Origin: CAYNHQ01 sp964397255
GTDB taxonomy: Bacteria; Bdellovibrionota_G; JALEGL01; DATDPG01
Direction of reading: 5' to 3'
Assembly: GCA_964397255.1 (NCBI GenBank)
Contig: CAYNHQ010000011.1
Location: 1-64,000, forward strand
DNA: 64,000 bases
The translations under genes and the position numbers were made by a program. Under the pieces are notes generated by a model. It ran no database searches, had not been told where the DNA came from, and worked only from the letters and a program-made list of their open reading frames with translations. Below, in pieces: positions 1 through 8,096 of the stretch. Position 1 is the first letter of the stretch. Every line of letters begins with the position of its first letter.

Positions 1-462
1 GATCGACTTATCGATTTGCGACCAGTGTGAAATTTGAAGCTGCCAAAGGAGATGTTCTCCCAAGGTCTCGAGCCGCGTGAGCGTCGACTCAAACGATGGC
101 AGATCAGGATCCACATCTTTAAATCCACCGCCGGTTGTCGGTTCATACGATTGACTGTTGAGGTAGTTTTCCCAGTTGATGTCGTCGGTCCCTTCCCCTT
201 TCACCGGATCCACTTCTTTCGGACCTTCATCCTTTGAGGGGGGGGCAATTTCCTCCGCCTTCTTTTCTTTAGCTTCGAGTTCTTCTTCTTCGTCAGTGCT
301 TTCCGCGCCTTCTTCCAATATTGGATTTTCGAGCATTTCTGTCATGACATGTTCTGCGAGTTCCATTCGGTTCAATTGGAGCAGCTTAATGGCCTGCTGC
401 AATTGAGGCGTCATGACTAATTGTTGGCTAAGTTTAAGGCTCTGCTTTAACTCGAGTGCCAC
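1..462 (-). CDS. rpoN: RNA polymerase sigma-54 factor, N-terminal part (cut by window edge)
   Basis: This is the first 154 codons of sigma-54, which directs RNA polymerase to -24/-12 promoters and needs an AAA+ activator. The N-terminus reads SLKLSQQLVMTPQLQQAI, the diagnostic Gln/Leu-rich Region I that contacts activators, followed by NPILEE and then an acidic linker (Region II) of about 60 residues rich in Glu, Lys and Pro. The reading frame is open to base 1, so the core-binding and RpoN-box parts lie outside the window. The start is a GTG at 462-460, preceded by an AGGAGG-type ribosome site at about 474-481. It lies downstream of hpnH on the same strand. Two sigma-54 activators (18178 and 39569) and two candidate sigma-54 promoters occur in this window, so its targets may be close by. 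Confidence 0.97.
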   Translation of the reverse strand, partial: MALELKQSLKLSQQLVMTPQLQQAIKLLQLNRMELAEHVMTEMLENPILEEGAESTDEEEELEAKEKKAEEIAPPSKDEGPKEVDPVKGEGTDDINWENYLNSQSYEPTTGGGFKDVDPDLPSFESTLTRLETLGEHLLWQLQISHWSQIDKSI

Positions 463-526
463 GTTAGGGGGGTCCTCCTACGATTACTTACGATAACATT
501 CGGAGGCAGGGGGTGTAAACCTTAGG

Positions 527-563
527 TATTAGTATTAATAAATTAATACATTAATATTAATAG
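527..563 (-). promoter_or_regulatory. AT-only dyad upstream of rpoN
   Basis: A 37-bp stretch consists almost only of A and T and is made of repeated ATTAAT/TATTAATA units with dyad symmetry. It lies in the 193-bp gap between hpnH and rpoN and probably contains the rpoN promoter or a regulator site. No clear -35 hexamer was identified, so the exact promoter is not assigned. Confidence 0.4.
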
Positions 564-655
564 TTTGTATTGGCATACTTCTAATTTAGTTGAGATGAAA
601 AATCGGCCGAATGCAAGCCTTGGGCCGATGTCAAGTCAGAAATTTGCAAGAGCGT

Positions 656-1672
656 TTACGAAAGTGCCGCTTTTAGCGATCGAAGCGTGTTTGGAAAGTT
701 ACGTGTCGAATCGGTTACGGCTGTGGGTTCATACCCGCAATGAACCATACAGTCTGCGCATTTAGGGTTTCCGCTCTTCCGGCCATAATTTTCCCATGTC
801 GTATCCGACATGAGTTCAGCAAATGTCGGGACATGGCCGTCAGAAAGTAGGTAACAGGGTTTTTGCCACCCGAAGATCGAGTAATTGGGATTTCCCCAGG
901 GGGTGCACTCATAATCAATCTTCCCTTCAAGAAAATCCAGGAAGAATGGGGAATGATTAAACGGCCACTTCCTCCCGCGTGCGCGACCCAATTCAAAGAT
1001 CTCGTGGAAGAGTTTATTGGTTCGCTCACGTCGAAGGAAATGCTCTTGATCGGGTGCTTTTTCATAGGGATATCCGGGAGAAACCATCATTCCGTCCACA
1101 CCAAGGTCGGTGAGAAAATCAAATAGGTCTGCGAGTTCTTCTGGATTTTCACCTTCAAACACAGTCGTATTGGTTGTAATTCGGAAACCTTTTTCCTTAG
1201 CGACTTTGATCGCAGCTACGGCCTTTTGAAAAACCCCTTCCCTTGCCACCAATTGATCGTGACGCTTTTCAAGGCCATCCACGTGAATGCTGAACGTCAG
1301 ATAAGAAGAAGGTGTGAATTTATGCAAATTCTTTTCAAGCAAAATGGCGTTCGTGCAGAGGTAGACGAATTTTTTCCGAAAGACGAGGCCATTGGTGATT
1401 TCATCAATTTGGGGATGAATAAGTGGTTCTCCTCCTGCGATCGAAACGACTGGAGCGCCGCATTCTTCAGCGGCATTAAAGCATTGCTCGGGAGTTAGTG
1501 TCTTTTTGAGGATTTCCTCGGGATGTTGAATTTTCCCGCAGCCGACACATTCCAAATTGCAGCGATAAAGGGGCTCGAGCATGAGCACCAGGGGAAAGCG
1601 TTTGTTGCCCTTAAGCTTCTGCTTAAAGACATACCCCCCCACCTTCATCATCTGCTTTACAGGAATTGCCAT
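656..1672 (-). CDS. hpnH: HpnH-type radical SAM adenosylhopane-forming enzyme
   Basis: The 338-aa product matches HpnH, the radical SAM protein that adds adenosine to diploptene to form adenosylhopane, the first step of hopanoid side-chain synthesis. The 4Fe-4S motif is C38-x3-C42-x2-C45 (CNLECVGC), followed by the SAM-contacting SIAGGEPL segment. A second cysteine group near the C-terminus (CADCMVHCGYEP) is typical of this subfamily. Length is close to family norm. It stands alone between rpoN and a HEAT-repeat gene, with no other hopanoid gene adjacent, but ispH and ispA elsewhere in the window supply the isoprenoid precursor. The start ATG (MAIPVKQMMKVGG) agrees with the conserved N-terminus of homologues. 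Identity is secure at family level; activity is inferred. Confidence 0.93.
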   Translation of the reverse strand: MAIPVKQMMKVGGYVFKQKLKGNKRFPLVLMLEPLYRCNLECVGCGKIQHPEEILKKTLTPEQCFNAAEECGAPVVSIAGGEPLIHPQIDEITNGLVFRKKFVYLCTNAILLEKNLHKFTPSSYLTFSIHVDGLEKRHDQLVAREGVFQKAVAAIKVAKEKGFRITTNTTVFEGENPEELADLFDFLTDLGVDGMMVSPGYPYEKAPDQEHFLRRERTNKLFHEIFELGRARGRKWPFNHSPFFLDFLEGKIDYECTPWGNPNYSIFGWQKPCYLLSDGHVPTFAELMSDTTWENYGRKSGNPKCADCMVHCGYEPTAVTDSTRNFPNTLRSLKAALS

Positions 1673-1725
1673 CTTGCGGATCTACCATAGTAGACCTAAG
1701 AACTCAACGATTTCAGCGACTTTGT

Positions 1726-2682
1726 CTAGTTGCAACTAGTGTCTCGAACTCCAAGCGCCTTTAGCCAACCAGAGGCAATGGTTATCACTTTTTCGTCGTT
1801 ACTAGACAATCCAGAAACCATAACACTGAAAATTTTCGCACGTACCAAAGGGTTCGATTCGAGGTTAAATCGCTCCGCGAGAATCCGATAGATCGATGGA
1901 TCGTCAAATGCGGTAAGAGCTGAAACTATATTCGATCGCAGTTCCGGATTTTTTTCATTTTGGAGGCGGCCGACGATTCGCCTTCTCACTCTAGGGTCCT
2001 TACCGGATGCATAAATGATCGCTGAAAGATTGTCCGGGTTCGTTTCCTGACTCGCCTGACGCAAAAGAGTTCCGGAAACAACTTTTTCATATCTTCCCAG
2101 ATAATCGATAGCGGCACCTCGATCACCTGCATCCGAGCTCCGAAGAACTTGCTGAGCCAAGGCCGTCATATCGAAAAAAGTTCCCTCGCGAATAAGGCAA
2201 ACTGCGAGTTCATAGGAATTCTCATCCGCCGAACGAGCGAGACCTTGAGTCAATGTATCAATCATTTCTTGGCCTTCAGGCAGTTTCAACAAAACTCGGC
2301 CAGCGTTGCAGCGTTCAACGGGGGACAGATCGGCTTCAATGGCTATTAAAAGTAACTCTTGCCGACCTACTCGTGTGTGAAGAGCTGCACTAATAAAAGA
2401 CTCGAAATAAGCGTGCTCATCGTGGCTGCGGTAAAATTCCCCCAACCTTTGAATAACAGCCGCATCACCTGGGTAAACTAAAACTAAGTGTACTGCCTGG
2501 CTCAATAGAGCCTCTCTCGACTGCGAGTCAGCTGGAGGATGGAAAAAAGAATTTAGAATTTCATCACGCGAAAGGTACGAAAAATCGGACTGAAAACTCT
2601 GCGGTGAACGGTCAAAATCAAAGGAGAACGATGGAAATGAAGTGAGAATTATCGCAAGAAAAAGCAGTTCACAAAACTTCAT
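1726..2682 (-). CDS. Secreted HEAT-repeat protein
   Basis: A 318-aa protein with an N-terminal signal peptide (MKFCELLFLAIILTSFPSFSF) and no recognised catalytic motif. The second half is built of helical HEAT/Armadillo-like units (for example GKDPRVRRRIVGRLQNEK and DDPSIYRILAERF), which usually make protein-binding solenoids. It is clearly related to the product of 8097-8975: both have the same order of N-terminal helical region and a C-terminal pair of repeats with R-RR-I--RL motifs. A third HEAT protein lies at 23782. The gene sits between pyrG and hpnH on the same strand, with its own promoter. Function unknown; periplasmic location is inferred from the signal peptide. Confidence 0.72.
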   Translation of the reverse strand: MKFCELLFLAIILTSFPSFSFDFDRSPQSFQSDFSYLSRDEILNSFFHPPADSQSREALLSQAVHLVLVYPGDAAVIQRLGEFYRSHDEHAYFESFISAALHTRVGRQELLLIAIEADLSPVERCNAGRVLLKLPEGQEMIDTLTQGLARSADENSYELAVCLIREGTFFDMTALAQQVLRSSDAGDRGAAIDYLGRYEKVVSGTLLRQASQETNPDNLSAIIYASGKDPRVRRRIVGRLQNEKNPELRSNIVSALTAFDDPSIYRILAERFNLESNPLVRAKIFSVMVSGLSSNDEKVITIASGWLKALGVRDTSCN

Positions 2683-2688
2683 GCGTAC

Positions 2689-2717
2689 GGCATATCAGCA
2701 TCTAACGCATTGCGCAA
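2689..2717 (-). promoter_or_regulatory. Sigma-70-like promoter, probably leaderless, of the HEAT gene
   Basis: On the minus strand TTGCGC (2717-2712), a 17-nt spacer and TATGCC (2694-2689) are followed after only 6 nt by the ATG at 2682. Transcription would start at about the start codon, so the mRNA would be leaderless; there is no ribosome-binding site. Confidence 0.45.
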
Positions 2718-2720
2718 GTG

Positions 2721-4325
2721 TTAATTCGACTTATGTTCTAGCGAGGCTTTGATGAAGGAGGCGAAAAGAGGATGGGGTATGGTGGGTTTGGACTGAAATT
2801 CGGGGTGGAATTGGCAGCCGACAAACCAGGGATGGTTTGCGAGTTCCATCATTTCGACCAACTTCCCATCGGGTGAAACACCCGTCGCGCGAAGGCCTGC
2901 TTCTTCAATTTTCGCTCGAAAGTCGTTGTTCACTTCGTATCGATGGCGGTGACGCTCGGAGATTTCCGGTTTGCCGTAAATTCTCTGAGAAATTGATCCT
3001 GAGGTTAGCTTACAGGGATAACTTCCCAGACGCATCGTCGCCCCCTTCTTCGCGATCCCCCGTTGATGCTCCATTAAATCGACGACAGGATATTGAGTCT
3101 CTTCTGTAAATTCGATCGAATTCGCCGCCTTCATTCCACAAACGTTTCGAGCGTATTCAATCACCGCGCACTGCATACCCAGACAAATCCCGAAGAACGG
3201 AAGGTACTTTTCACGTGCATACTGAATCGCCCTCACCTTCCCTTCAATTCCACGCGATCCAAATCCCCCGGGAACTAAAAGGCCGTCGCAATCTTTCAAA
3301 AATTCCGCGACATCCCCCTTTTCAATTTCTTCCGATTCGATGTGCTTTAAATGAACGCGACAATCATTCGCAATACCCCCGTCGATCAGGGCCGCATTGA
3401 GACTCTTATAAGAATCGACCAGGTGAACATATTTCCCCGCGATTCCGATTGTCACTTCCAATTTTGGTTTTTTTATCTTCTCGACAATGTTTTCCCACGT
3501 CGAAAGATCGGGCGCGCGCGTCCACATATTGAGCGCTTCCACAATTTGCTCATCCAGACCTTCATCATGGAAAACAAGGGGAACTTCATACGTCGTCTCG
3601 ACATCTTTGGCCGTGATCACAGCGCTTGCTGTCAAGTTGCAAAAGAGACCAATCTTCTTCTTGATTTCAGGAGAAAGAAGTCGGTCGGTTCGGCAAAGAA
3701 GAATATCGGGCTGGATACCGATCTGCTGAAGGGCTTTGACCGAATGCTGTGTCGGCTTGGTCTTGAGCTCACCCGCAGTTGATATGAAAGGAACAAGAGT
3801 CAGATGAACATAGAGTGTGCTTTGTCTTCCCTCATCCGAACGGAACTGACGAATGGCTTCCAAAAAGGGCAGACTTTCAATGTCGCCTACGGTTCCCCCA
3901 ACTTCGATGATCGCCACATCATGGCCTTCGGCGTTCTTTCGTATATTGGATTTGATCTCATCCGTAATATGAGGAATCACTTGAACAGTTGCTCCTAAGT
4001 AGTCTCCACGACGCTCTTTTTGGATCACTGAATCGTAGACTTGGCCGGTTGTGAAATTGCTTTGGCGCGTGATTTTCGTGTTTGTGTAGCGCTCGTAATG
4101 CCCTAAATCGAGATCGGTTTCGGCGCCATCCACCGTCACAAACACTTCGCCATGCTGAAAGGGAGACATCGTACCGGGGTCGACATTGATATAGGGATCG
4201 AGTTTCTGCATTGTGATCCTAAGGCCTCTTGCCTCCAGAAGTGCTCCAATTGAAGCCGCGGCGATTCCCTTCCCCAATGACGATACAACTCCACCCGTAA
4301 TGAATATGTACTTCGGCTGCTTCAT
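2721..4325 (-). CDS. pyrG: CTP synthase
   Basis: CTP synthase (534 aa) converts UTP to CTP with ATP and glutamine in the cytosol. The N-terminal amidoligase domain (about residues 1-270) opens with KYIFITGGVVSSLGKGI, and the C-terminal class I glutaminase domain shows the oxyanion strand GGFGSRG, the nucleophile segment FGICLGMQ and the His/Glu pair in CQFHPEF. The length is the usual one for bacteria. It is transcribed on the same strand as rplM-rpsI, but a strong hairpin (4364-4387) stands between rpsI and this gene, so it either has its own promoter or is reached by read-through. The start ATG has a G-rich stretch 8-14 nt upstream. Confidence 0.98.
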   Translation of the reverse strand: MKQPKYIFITGGVVSSLGKGIAAASIGALLEARGLRITMQKLDPYINVDPGTMSPFQHGEVFVTVDGAETDLDLGHYERYTNTKITRQSNFTTGQVYDSVIQKERRGDYLGATVQVIPHITDEIKSNIRKNAEGHDVAIIEVGGTVGDIESLPFLEAIRQFRSDEGRQSTLYVHLTLVPFISTAGELKTKPTQHSVKALQQIGIQPDILLCRTDRLLSPEIKKKIGLFCNLTASAVITAKDVETTYEVPLVFHDEGLDEQIVEALNMWTRAPDLSTWENIVEKIKKPKLEVTIGIAGKYVHLVDSYKSLNAALIDGGIANDCRVHLKHIESEEIEKGDVAEFLKDCDGLLVPGGFGSRGIEGKVRAIQYAREKYLPFFGICLGMQCAVIEYARNVCGMKAANSIEFTEETQYPVVDLMEHQRGIAKKGATMRLGSYPCKLTSGSISQRIYGKPEISERHRHRYEVNNDFRAKIEEAGLRATGVSPDGKLVEMMELANHPWFVGCQFHPEFQSKPTIPHPLFASFIKASLEHKSN

Positions 4326-4363
4326 GTGCTTTTGATTCCCCCCGTTAAGTTATCCACAAAAGA

Positions 4364-4387
4364 AAAAAGGGGCAGCTGCCCCTTTTT
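4364..4387 (-). terminator. Intrinsic terminator after rpsI or attenuator ahead of pyrG
   Basis: A perfect 24-bp palindrome: five A, GGGGCAGC, its complement, then five T. On the minus strand it is a GC-rich stem followed by a run of Ts, the form of a Rho-independent terminator. It lies 29 bases after the rpsI stop and about 39 bases before the pyrG start, so it ends the ribosomal operon and could also attenuate pyrG. Confidence 0.85.
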
Positions 4388-4415
4388 CCCGTCAAAACGT
4401 TCTGACAGAATTCTT

Positions 4416-4814
4416 TTATCGCTTCGAGTATTGGAAACGCTTCCGCGCTCCAGGTTGCCCATACTTCTTTCGCTCCTTCTTTCTCGAATCTCTCGTCAAC
4501 AAACCCGCCACCTTTAACTTCGGCCGATTCTCCGTATTCACCTTCAATAGCGCCCGAGCAATTCCATGACAAATGGCATCGGCCTGCCCCGCCGTGCCAC
4601 CTCCCACCACACGAACATGCACATCATACTTCCCCGTCGTGCCAGTGACCTCGAATGGTTGCGCTACAACCGTCTGAAGCGTTCGTGTCGGGAAATATTC
4701 CTCCAACGCACGTTGATTCACAACAAATTTGCCCGAACCTTGGTTCATGTACACACGGGCGACTGCGGTCTTCCGCTTTCCCACACTTGAAAATTTATAA
4801 AACGCTTTAGGCAT
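4416..4814 (-). CDS. rpsI: 30S ribosomal protein S9
   Basis: S9 (132 aa) is part of the 30S head and reaches the P-site tRNA with its basic C-terminal tail, here ending GARKRFQYSKR, the conserved form. The N-terminal motif VGKRKTAVARVYMNQGSGK and the central GGGTAGQADAICHGIARAL are diagnostic. It follows rplM by 9 nt, the universal L13-S9 pair, and is followed by a strong terminator. Confidence 0.98.
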   Translation of the reverse strand: MPKAFYKFSSVGKRKTAVARVYMNQGSGKFVVNQRALEEYFPTRTLQTVVAQPFEVTGTTGKYDVHVRVVGGGTAGQADAICHGIARALLKVNTENRPKLKVAGLLTRDSRKKERKKYGQPGARKRFQYSKR

Positions 4815-4823
4815 CGCTTTTCT

Positions 4824-5264
4824 TTACTCCTGAATCGTTAGCGTGGTCGGCTTTTGCGCATCATGCGGATGGCTGGCCCCACGATAAACTTTTAATTTTC
4901 CAATCATTTCACGCCCGAGTGGACCCTTGGGAAGCATTCCCCAAACGGCTTCTGTGATCATTTCTTCGGGATAGCTTTGGCGCATTTCTTTGGCTGTGCG
5001 GGTCTTAATTCCGCCACGATAGTTGGTGTGGTTGTGGTAGAGCTTTTTATTGAGCTTATTGCCTGTCAGTTCAATCTTTTCGGCATTGACAACGACCACG
5101 AAATCACCGCCATCGACATGAGGAGTAAATGTAGGTTTGTCTTTCCCACGAAGAACCGCTGCAACCTGGGAGGCCAAACGACCCAATACCTGACCCCTGG
5201 CATCCACAATCCGCCAATTTCGGACCACATCTTCCTTGCGCTCTTGAAACGTTTTAGGTGGCAT
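4824..5264 (-). CDS. rplM: 50S ribosomal protein L13
   Basis: L13 (146 aa) is an early-assembly 50S protein. Diagnostic segments are NWRIVDARGQVLGRLASQVA, the KPTFTPHVDGGDFVVVVNA strand and MLPKGPLGREM. It is the first gene of the rplM-rpsI unit, with a good promoter 26-54 bp upstream (5290-5318). No clear ribosome site precedes the ATG (MPPKTFQERK), and the leader would be only about 19 nt. Confidence 0.98.
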   Translation of the reverse strand: MPPKTFQERKEDVVRNWRIVDARGQVLGRLASQVAAVLRGKDKPTFTPHVDGGDFVVVVNAEKIELTGNKLNKKLYHNHTNYRGGIKTRTAKEMRQSYPEEMITEAVWGMLPKGPLGREMIGKLKVYRGASHPHDAQKPTTLTIQE

Positions 5265-5289
5265 ATCTATCTGTAATTAAAGACGCGGT

Positions 5290-5318
5290 GTTGTAATGGG
5301 ATTGCCTATCTATGTCAA
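5290..5318 (-). promoter_or_regulatory. Promoter of rplM-rpsI
   Basis: Minus strand: TTGACA (5318-5313), a 17-nt spacer and TACAAC (5295-5290), close to the sigma-70 consensus. Transcription should start near 5283. Immediately upstream, a 7-bp inverted repeat CGCTGTC/GACAGCG (5322-5340) touches the -35 side and could be a terminator remnant or protein site. Confidence 0.7.
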
Positions 5319-5464
5319 GCGCGCTGTCGGAAAGACAGCGATTCCGCAACAAGACTGAGCAAGCCCAAAAATCCCTCACAGAGACGAGGAGTTTTTCGGG
5401 GGAAGGCATGGTGAGCAGCGTCGGCGGTCATTTTGCGGAGCGTCGGCTGGTTCTTCTTCCCTGG

Positions 5465-5788
5465 TCACGCCGCCCGGCGCAGAGAAAACTCCGCCTTCAG
5501 TCCCAATTTGGCCGCGTAGGTAATCAACGTTTCGATTCTCATCTTTCCGATTTTCCCCGTCATAAACTCGCTCACTCTAGGCTGGGGGATATCCAGAATG
5601 CGCTCCAGCTCGCGGCGGGTAAACTTTTCTCGCTTCACTCTATCAACCATCGCTTCGTAGAGAGAAATTTTCACCTCAAGGGCAGCCCGGTGCTCTGAAG
5701 AGAATTCCAGATCGTCGAGAACACTTCCTGTGGAAACATGCCCTCTCACACTTCGGTTTACATGAGATCGTTTTCTTTGTTTGGGCAT
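5465..5788 (-). CDS. HTH (XRE/HigA-type) antitoxin
   Basis: A 107-aa basic protein with a C-terminal helix-turn-helix of the XRE class: FTRRELERILDIPQPRVSEFMTGK, where IPQPRVSEFM is the recognition helix region as in HigA2-like antitoxins. It should neutralise the toxin encoded just upstream and repress the operon. The start chosen is the ATG of MPKQRKRS, 4 nt after the toxin stop, with GGAGGT at good spacing inside the toxin end; longer in-frame starts overlap the toxin and lack a ribosome site. Toxin-first order is typical of higBA. Family-level assignment is strong; no test of activity. Confidence 0.85.
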   Translation of the reverse strand: MPKQRKRSHVNRSVRGHVSTGSVLDDLEFSSEHRAALEVKISLYEAMVDRVKREKFTRRELERILDIPQPRVSEFMTGKIGKMRIETLITYAAKLGLKAEFSLRRAA

Positions 5789-5792
5789 TCTT

Positions 5793-6140
5793 TTACCTCC
5801 GTTCCTGTCGGAATCGCTCCAGCACTCTTTTGAGTCGGATTCGTGCCGTATGTAATGCTTCCTTGGGTGTCTTCCAGCTCCGTTTCTCGAACACATGAAG
5901 TACGTAAATGCGATCGTGGACCTGGGTATAATAAATCAATCGATAGCCTCCCCGTTCATCCCGATCCCTCAACTCGAAAACAGCGGAACCAATCGAGTGA
6001 ATTGGTTTGGAATCGAACGGCAAAAGCCCTCTCTGCAGACGTTCGAGATTGTACCCAAGGGATTCCTTGATCCGGTCGGGAAACTTCCGAAGCACATCCA
6101 AGGAATTCCCTTCCCAGATCACGATTCGCATGGAAAGCAT
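5793..6140 (-). CDS. RelE/HigB-type toxin (Gp49-like)
   Basis: A 115-aa protein of the RelE superfamily, predicted to cut mRNA at the ribosome. Features are MRIVIWEGNSLDVLRKFP at the N-terminus, the central ELRDRDERGGYRLIYYTQ strand pair that carries the basic active-site residues, and FEKRSWKTPKEALHTARIRLKRVL, the Lys-rich phage Gp49-like motif with (K)K-TP--ei--A. It forms a two-gene operon with the antitoxin 4 nt downstream. The start may be the ATG at 6140 or the one at 6131; neither has a ribosome site. Confidence 0.87.
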   Translation of the reverse strand: MLSMRIVIWEGNSLDVLRKFPDRIKESLGYNLERLQRGLLPFDSKPIHSIGSAVFELRDRDERGGYRLIYYTQVHDRIYVLHVFEKRSWKTPKEALHTARIRLKRVLERFRQERR

Positions 6141-6151
6141 TCATACGTCAT

Positions 6152-6181
6152 ATTGTATACATGTCAACGAATAAAACGCAA
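6152..6181 (-). promoter_or_regulatory. Promoter and palindromic operator of the toxin-antitoxin operon
   Basis: Minus strand TTGCGT (6181-6176), 18-nt spacer, TACAAT (6157-6152). The -10 overlaps the palindrome TGTATACA (6154-6161), a plausible site for the antitoxin to repress its own operon. Confidence 0.55.
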
Positions 6182-6294
6182 CAGGGTTTTTTCTTGATGT
6201 ACACGCAACTGTCGGTTTTGTTCCAGGCTTCCTATTCGTGTTCAGCTCTGTCATTCTGATGGCCCGAAAAGGGTCTACAAGGAAGGATCACTCG

Positions 6295-6870
6295 ATGAAG
6301 AAAATCCAGAAGATGCTTGTGGTTCAAGCCATGTCGGCTATTTGTTTCATAGGATGCGGGAGTTCATCCACAACTCCTGGTTCAGGACCTCCATTTTCAT
6401 CCATCAGCCCCGCACTCACTGCGAAAGACCTCTATCTGGCAGTATCAAAGAGCACCTGTGGTACTACGCACACGAATACCAGCGGAGATACAACTTGCGC
6501 TGGAGGAGGGACCATTCACAAGGAGGAGACGGATTCTTCTTCCGCCGATTCGAGCAACTGCACCTACTCGAAATGCGTAGCTCAATATCCCATCATAGAT
6601 GCTTCAGTTCAGGGCCTCCAACTTGAAGCGAATGGCGAAAGTTCGAACCAGGACGTCAAAAAAGGCGGCTCTACTACCGCCGAGTCCTTGAACCAACATA
6701 TGTCTTTCAGCGGCGACTTGGGTTTTGCTGCCGATTGTGACGTACAAATCAGTACCCTATCATCTTCGGCGTCGCTTTCCGGGTCTTGCGTCTATCGCGA
6801 TTCAGCAGGAGAGGAATTAACGATTACTGCGGGTGAGATACTGGATCTATTGAGCGGCGGTTTCTCGTAA
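6295..6870 (+). CDS. Lipoprotein of unknown function
   Basis: A 191-aa lipoprotein. The signal peptide starts MKKIQKMLVVQAMSAICFIGCG and the lipobox is FIGC, with lipidation of Cys at about residue 21; the mature part begins with a Ser/Thr-rich linker (GSSSTTPGSG). The rest is Ser-rich with several cysteine pairs (CTYSKC, CDVQ...SCVY) and no motif I recognise. The start is set by AAGGAAGG about 10 nt before the ATG; longer in-frame starts have no signal peptide. It lies alone between the divergent toxin-antitoxin operon and a convergent secreted protein. Confidence 0.7.
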   Translation: MKKIQKMLVVQAMSAICFIGCGSSSTTPGSGPPFSSISPALTAKDLYLAVSKSTCGTTHTNTSGDTTCAGGGTIHKEETDSSSADSSNCTYSKCVAQYPIIDASVQGLQLEANGESSNQDVKKGGSTTAESLNQHMSFSGDLGFAADCDVQISTLSSSASLSGSCVYRDSAGEELTITAGEILDLLSGGFS

Positions 6871-6959
6871 CCGTTGAGATGTACTATTTGAGCGGAGGAG
6901 GCAACGAATCATACTCGCGCTCTACTCTCCCCTTTATGTCAAGCCGTCCAAATGGTTTT

Positions 6960-7859
6960 TCAGTCGGGAAGAGGAACGAGGACTTCGATGCCGTCAGGTC
7001 CGGGATAAACAGCTTCAACGATGTAGTTGTCGATTGTGCCCGTCACTCGAAATCTTTGCACACCTATGATAGGAGCACCTCGCCCCCCTCGATGGGCAAA
7101 CTTATAACTGTATGGGTATTTAATGCTTTTAGTCGCCCATTGAGCTTGTTGGCAGAGCGTGCGCGTATCGGAGATCCAGATCTCGAAGGTGCCCGGCACA
7201 ATTTTACGAATCGGCAACTGCGCATTGACAATTTCGTCCACAATTTTGGGAAGCCGCGTTCTAGTACAACTGTCCATAATTTCCGAGACCTTGCCCGTAA
7301 CGACTGACCATTGACTCATTCTAGTCGTGCTTCCGACGGACTCCTTAATCATCCCTTCGGTGGAAACTACAGAAGATGGAGCAAAATATGGCTTGCCGAA
7401 AGGTCCAAATCGAAAGAATTTATCCATCAAATCTACGTAAGGGACGGAGGATAAAAGGGCACAGGTAAGGTGATAACTAAACTCTTCTTCATCCTTAGCC
7501 AGTACCGTCTTTTCGAATTCGGTAACCGGAGTGATAATAAAATTTATTGTTGTACGGACTGGTTGATGAAGTAGGCCATGATAGGTTTGGCTTCGAAACT
7601 CTGGATTCTCTGGCAAATCTTTCCGGTAACCGTAAGACATTCCTTCACCCAGATCGCCAAGAAAATCAGAAAACTCGACAGCAGTATCGCTTGCAGCTCT
7701 ATAAATACCTCTCCAAAAGCTAGGAGGCTCGACCAAGACATGAACGACGGGTCGCTGCTGCCCCAAGCTAAATTCTGGGTACTGCGCCTCTTTTGCCGAT
7801 GCCAAATCGACCGTGCAAAGGAACATAGCCACCAGAACAAATTTGACACGCCAGTGCAT
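6960..7859 (-). CDS. Secreted protein of unknown function
   Basis: A 299-aa protein with a signal peptide (MHWRVKFVLVAMFLCTVDLASA). The mature part begins with a region rich in Trp, Arg, Tyr and Gly-x-Gly (FWRGIYRAASD, LGDLGEGMSYGYRK), then a possible amphipathic stretch, two cysteines (CTRTRLP, TLCQQAQWA) and a C-terminal beta-rich end (IVEAVYPGPDGIEVLVPLPD). No known domain recognised. A start 13 codons further upstream is possible but would spoil the signal peptide. It is in the accessory block between rplM and the hut operon, with its 3' end facing the lipoprotein at 6295. Confidence 0.6.
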   Translation of the reverse strand: MHWRVKFVLVAMFLCTVDLASAKEAQYPEFSLGQQRPVVHVLVEPPSFWRGIYRAASDTAVEFSDFLGDLGEGMSYGYRKDLPENPEFRSQTYHGLLHQPVRTTINFIITPVTEFEKTVLAKDEEEFSYHLTCALLSSVPYVDLMDKFFRFGPFGKPYFAPSSVVSTEGMIKESVGSTTRMSQWSVVTGKVSEIMDSCTRTRLPKIVDEIVNAQLPIRKIVPGTFEIWISDTRTLCQQAQWATKSIKYPYSYKFAHRGGRGAPIIGVQRFRVTGTIDNYIVEAVYPGPDGIEVLVPLPD

Positions 7860-7936
7860 TTTGACGCAACGCGTATCACACGAGAGTTCGCTTTGCAACG
7901 GGGTTTACTAGAAAGTGCCTTTTAAGGCGTCTCCGA

Positions 7937-8089
7937 CTATCTACTCTTCGTACATATGGCCCAAATTTCATCCGACTTCTTCCTCGCCGTGGCTAGAGCC
8001 GCCTCAACCTTTCGGGAAAGTAAATCGGCTACCTCTCTGTTCTTTAGCGACGTCGTGTTGATTCTGACATTCAAATAAGCCCCTTCCGC
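7937..8089 (-). pseudogene. Diverged copy of the 3' end of ftcD (tail 1)
   Basis: Minus strand 8089-7937 encodes AEGAYLNVRINTTSLKNREV and continues ADLLSRKVEAALATARKKSD, EIWAICTKSR and a stop. This aligns without gaps with the last 50 or so residues of the ftcD product (9800-11470). By eye the DNA is about three quarters identical and the protein over 80 percent, with most changed codons differing at the third base. The frame and a stop are intact but there is no start and no upstream part, so it is a gene tail, not a gene. It begins 8 bp after the stop codon of the HEAT gene at 8097. Confidence 0.88.
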
Positions 8090-8096
8090 CGGTCAA

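Noticed and set aside
5312..5698. 128-aa plus-strand frame opposite the antitoxin
   Set aside because: Antisense to the HTH antitoxin and across the rplM promoter, with unordered basic composition.
7860..7898. Longer start for the secreted protein at 6960
   Set aside because: Adds a charged, Cys-containing stretch before an otherwise normal signal peptide.
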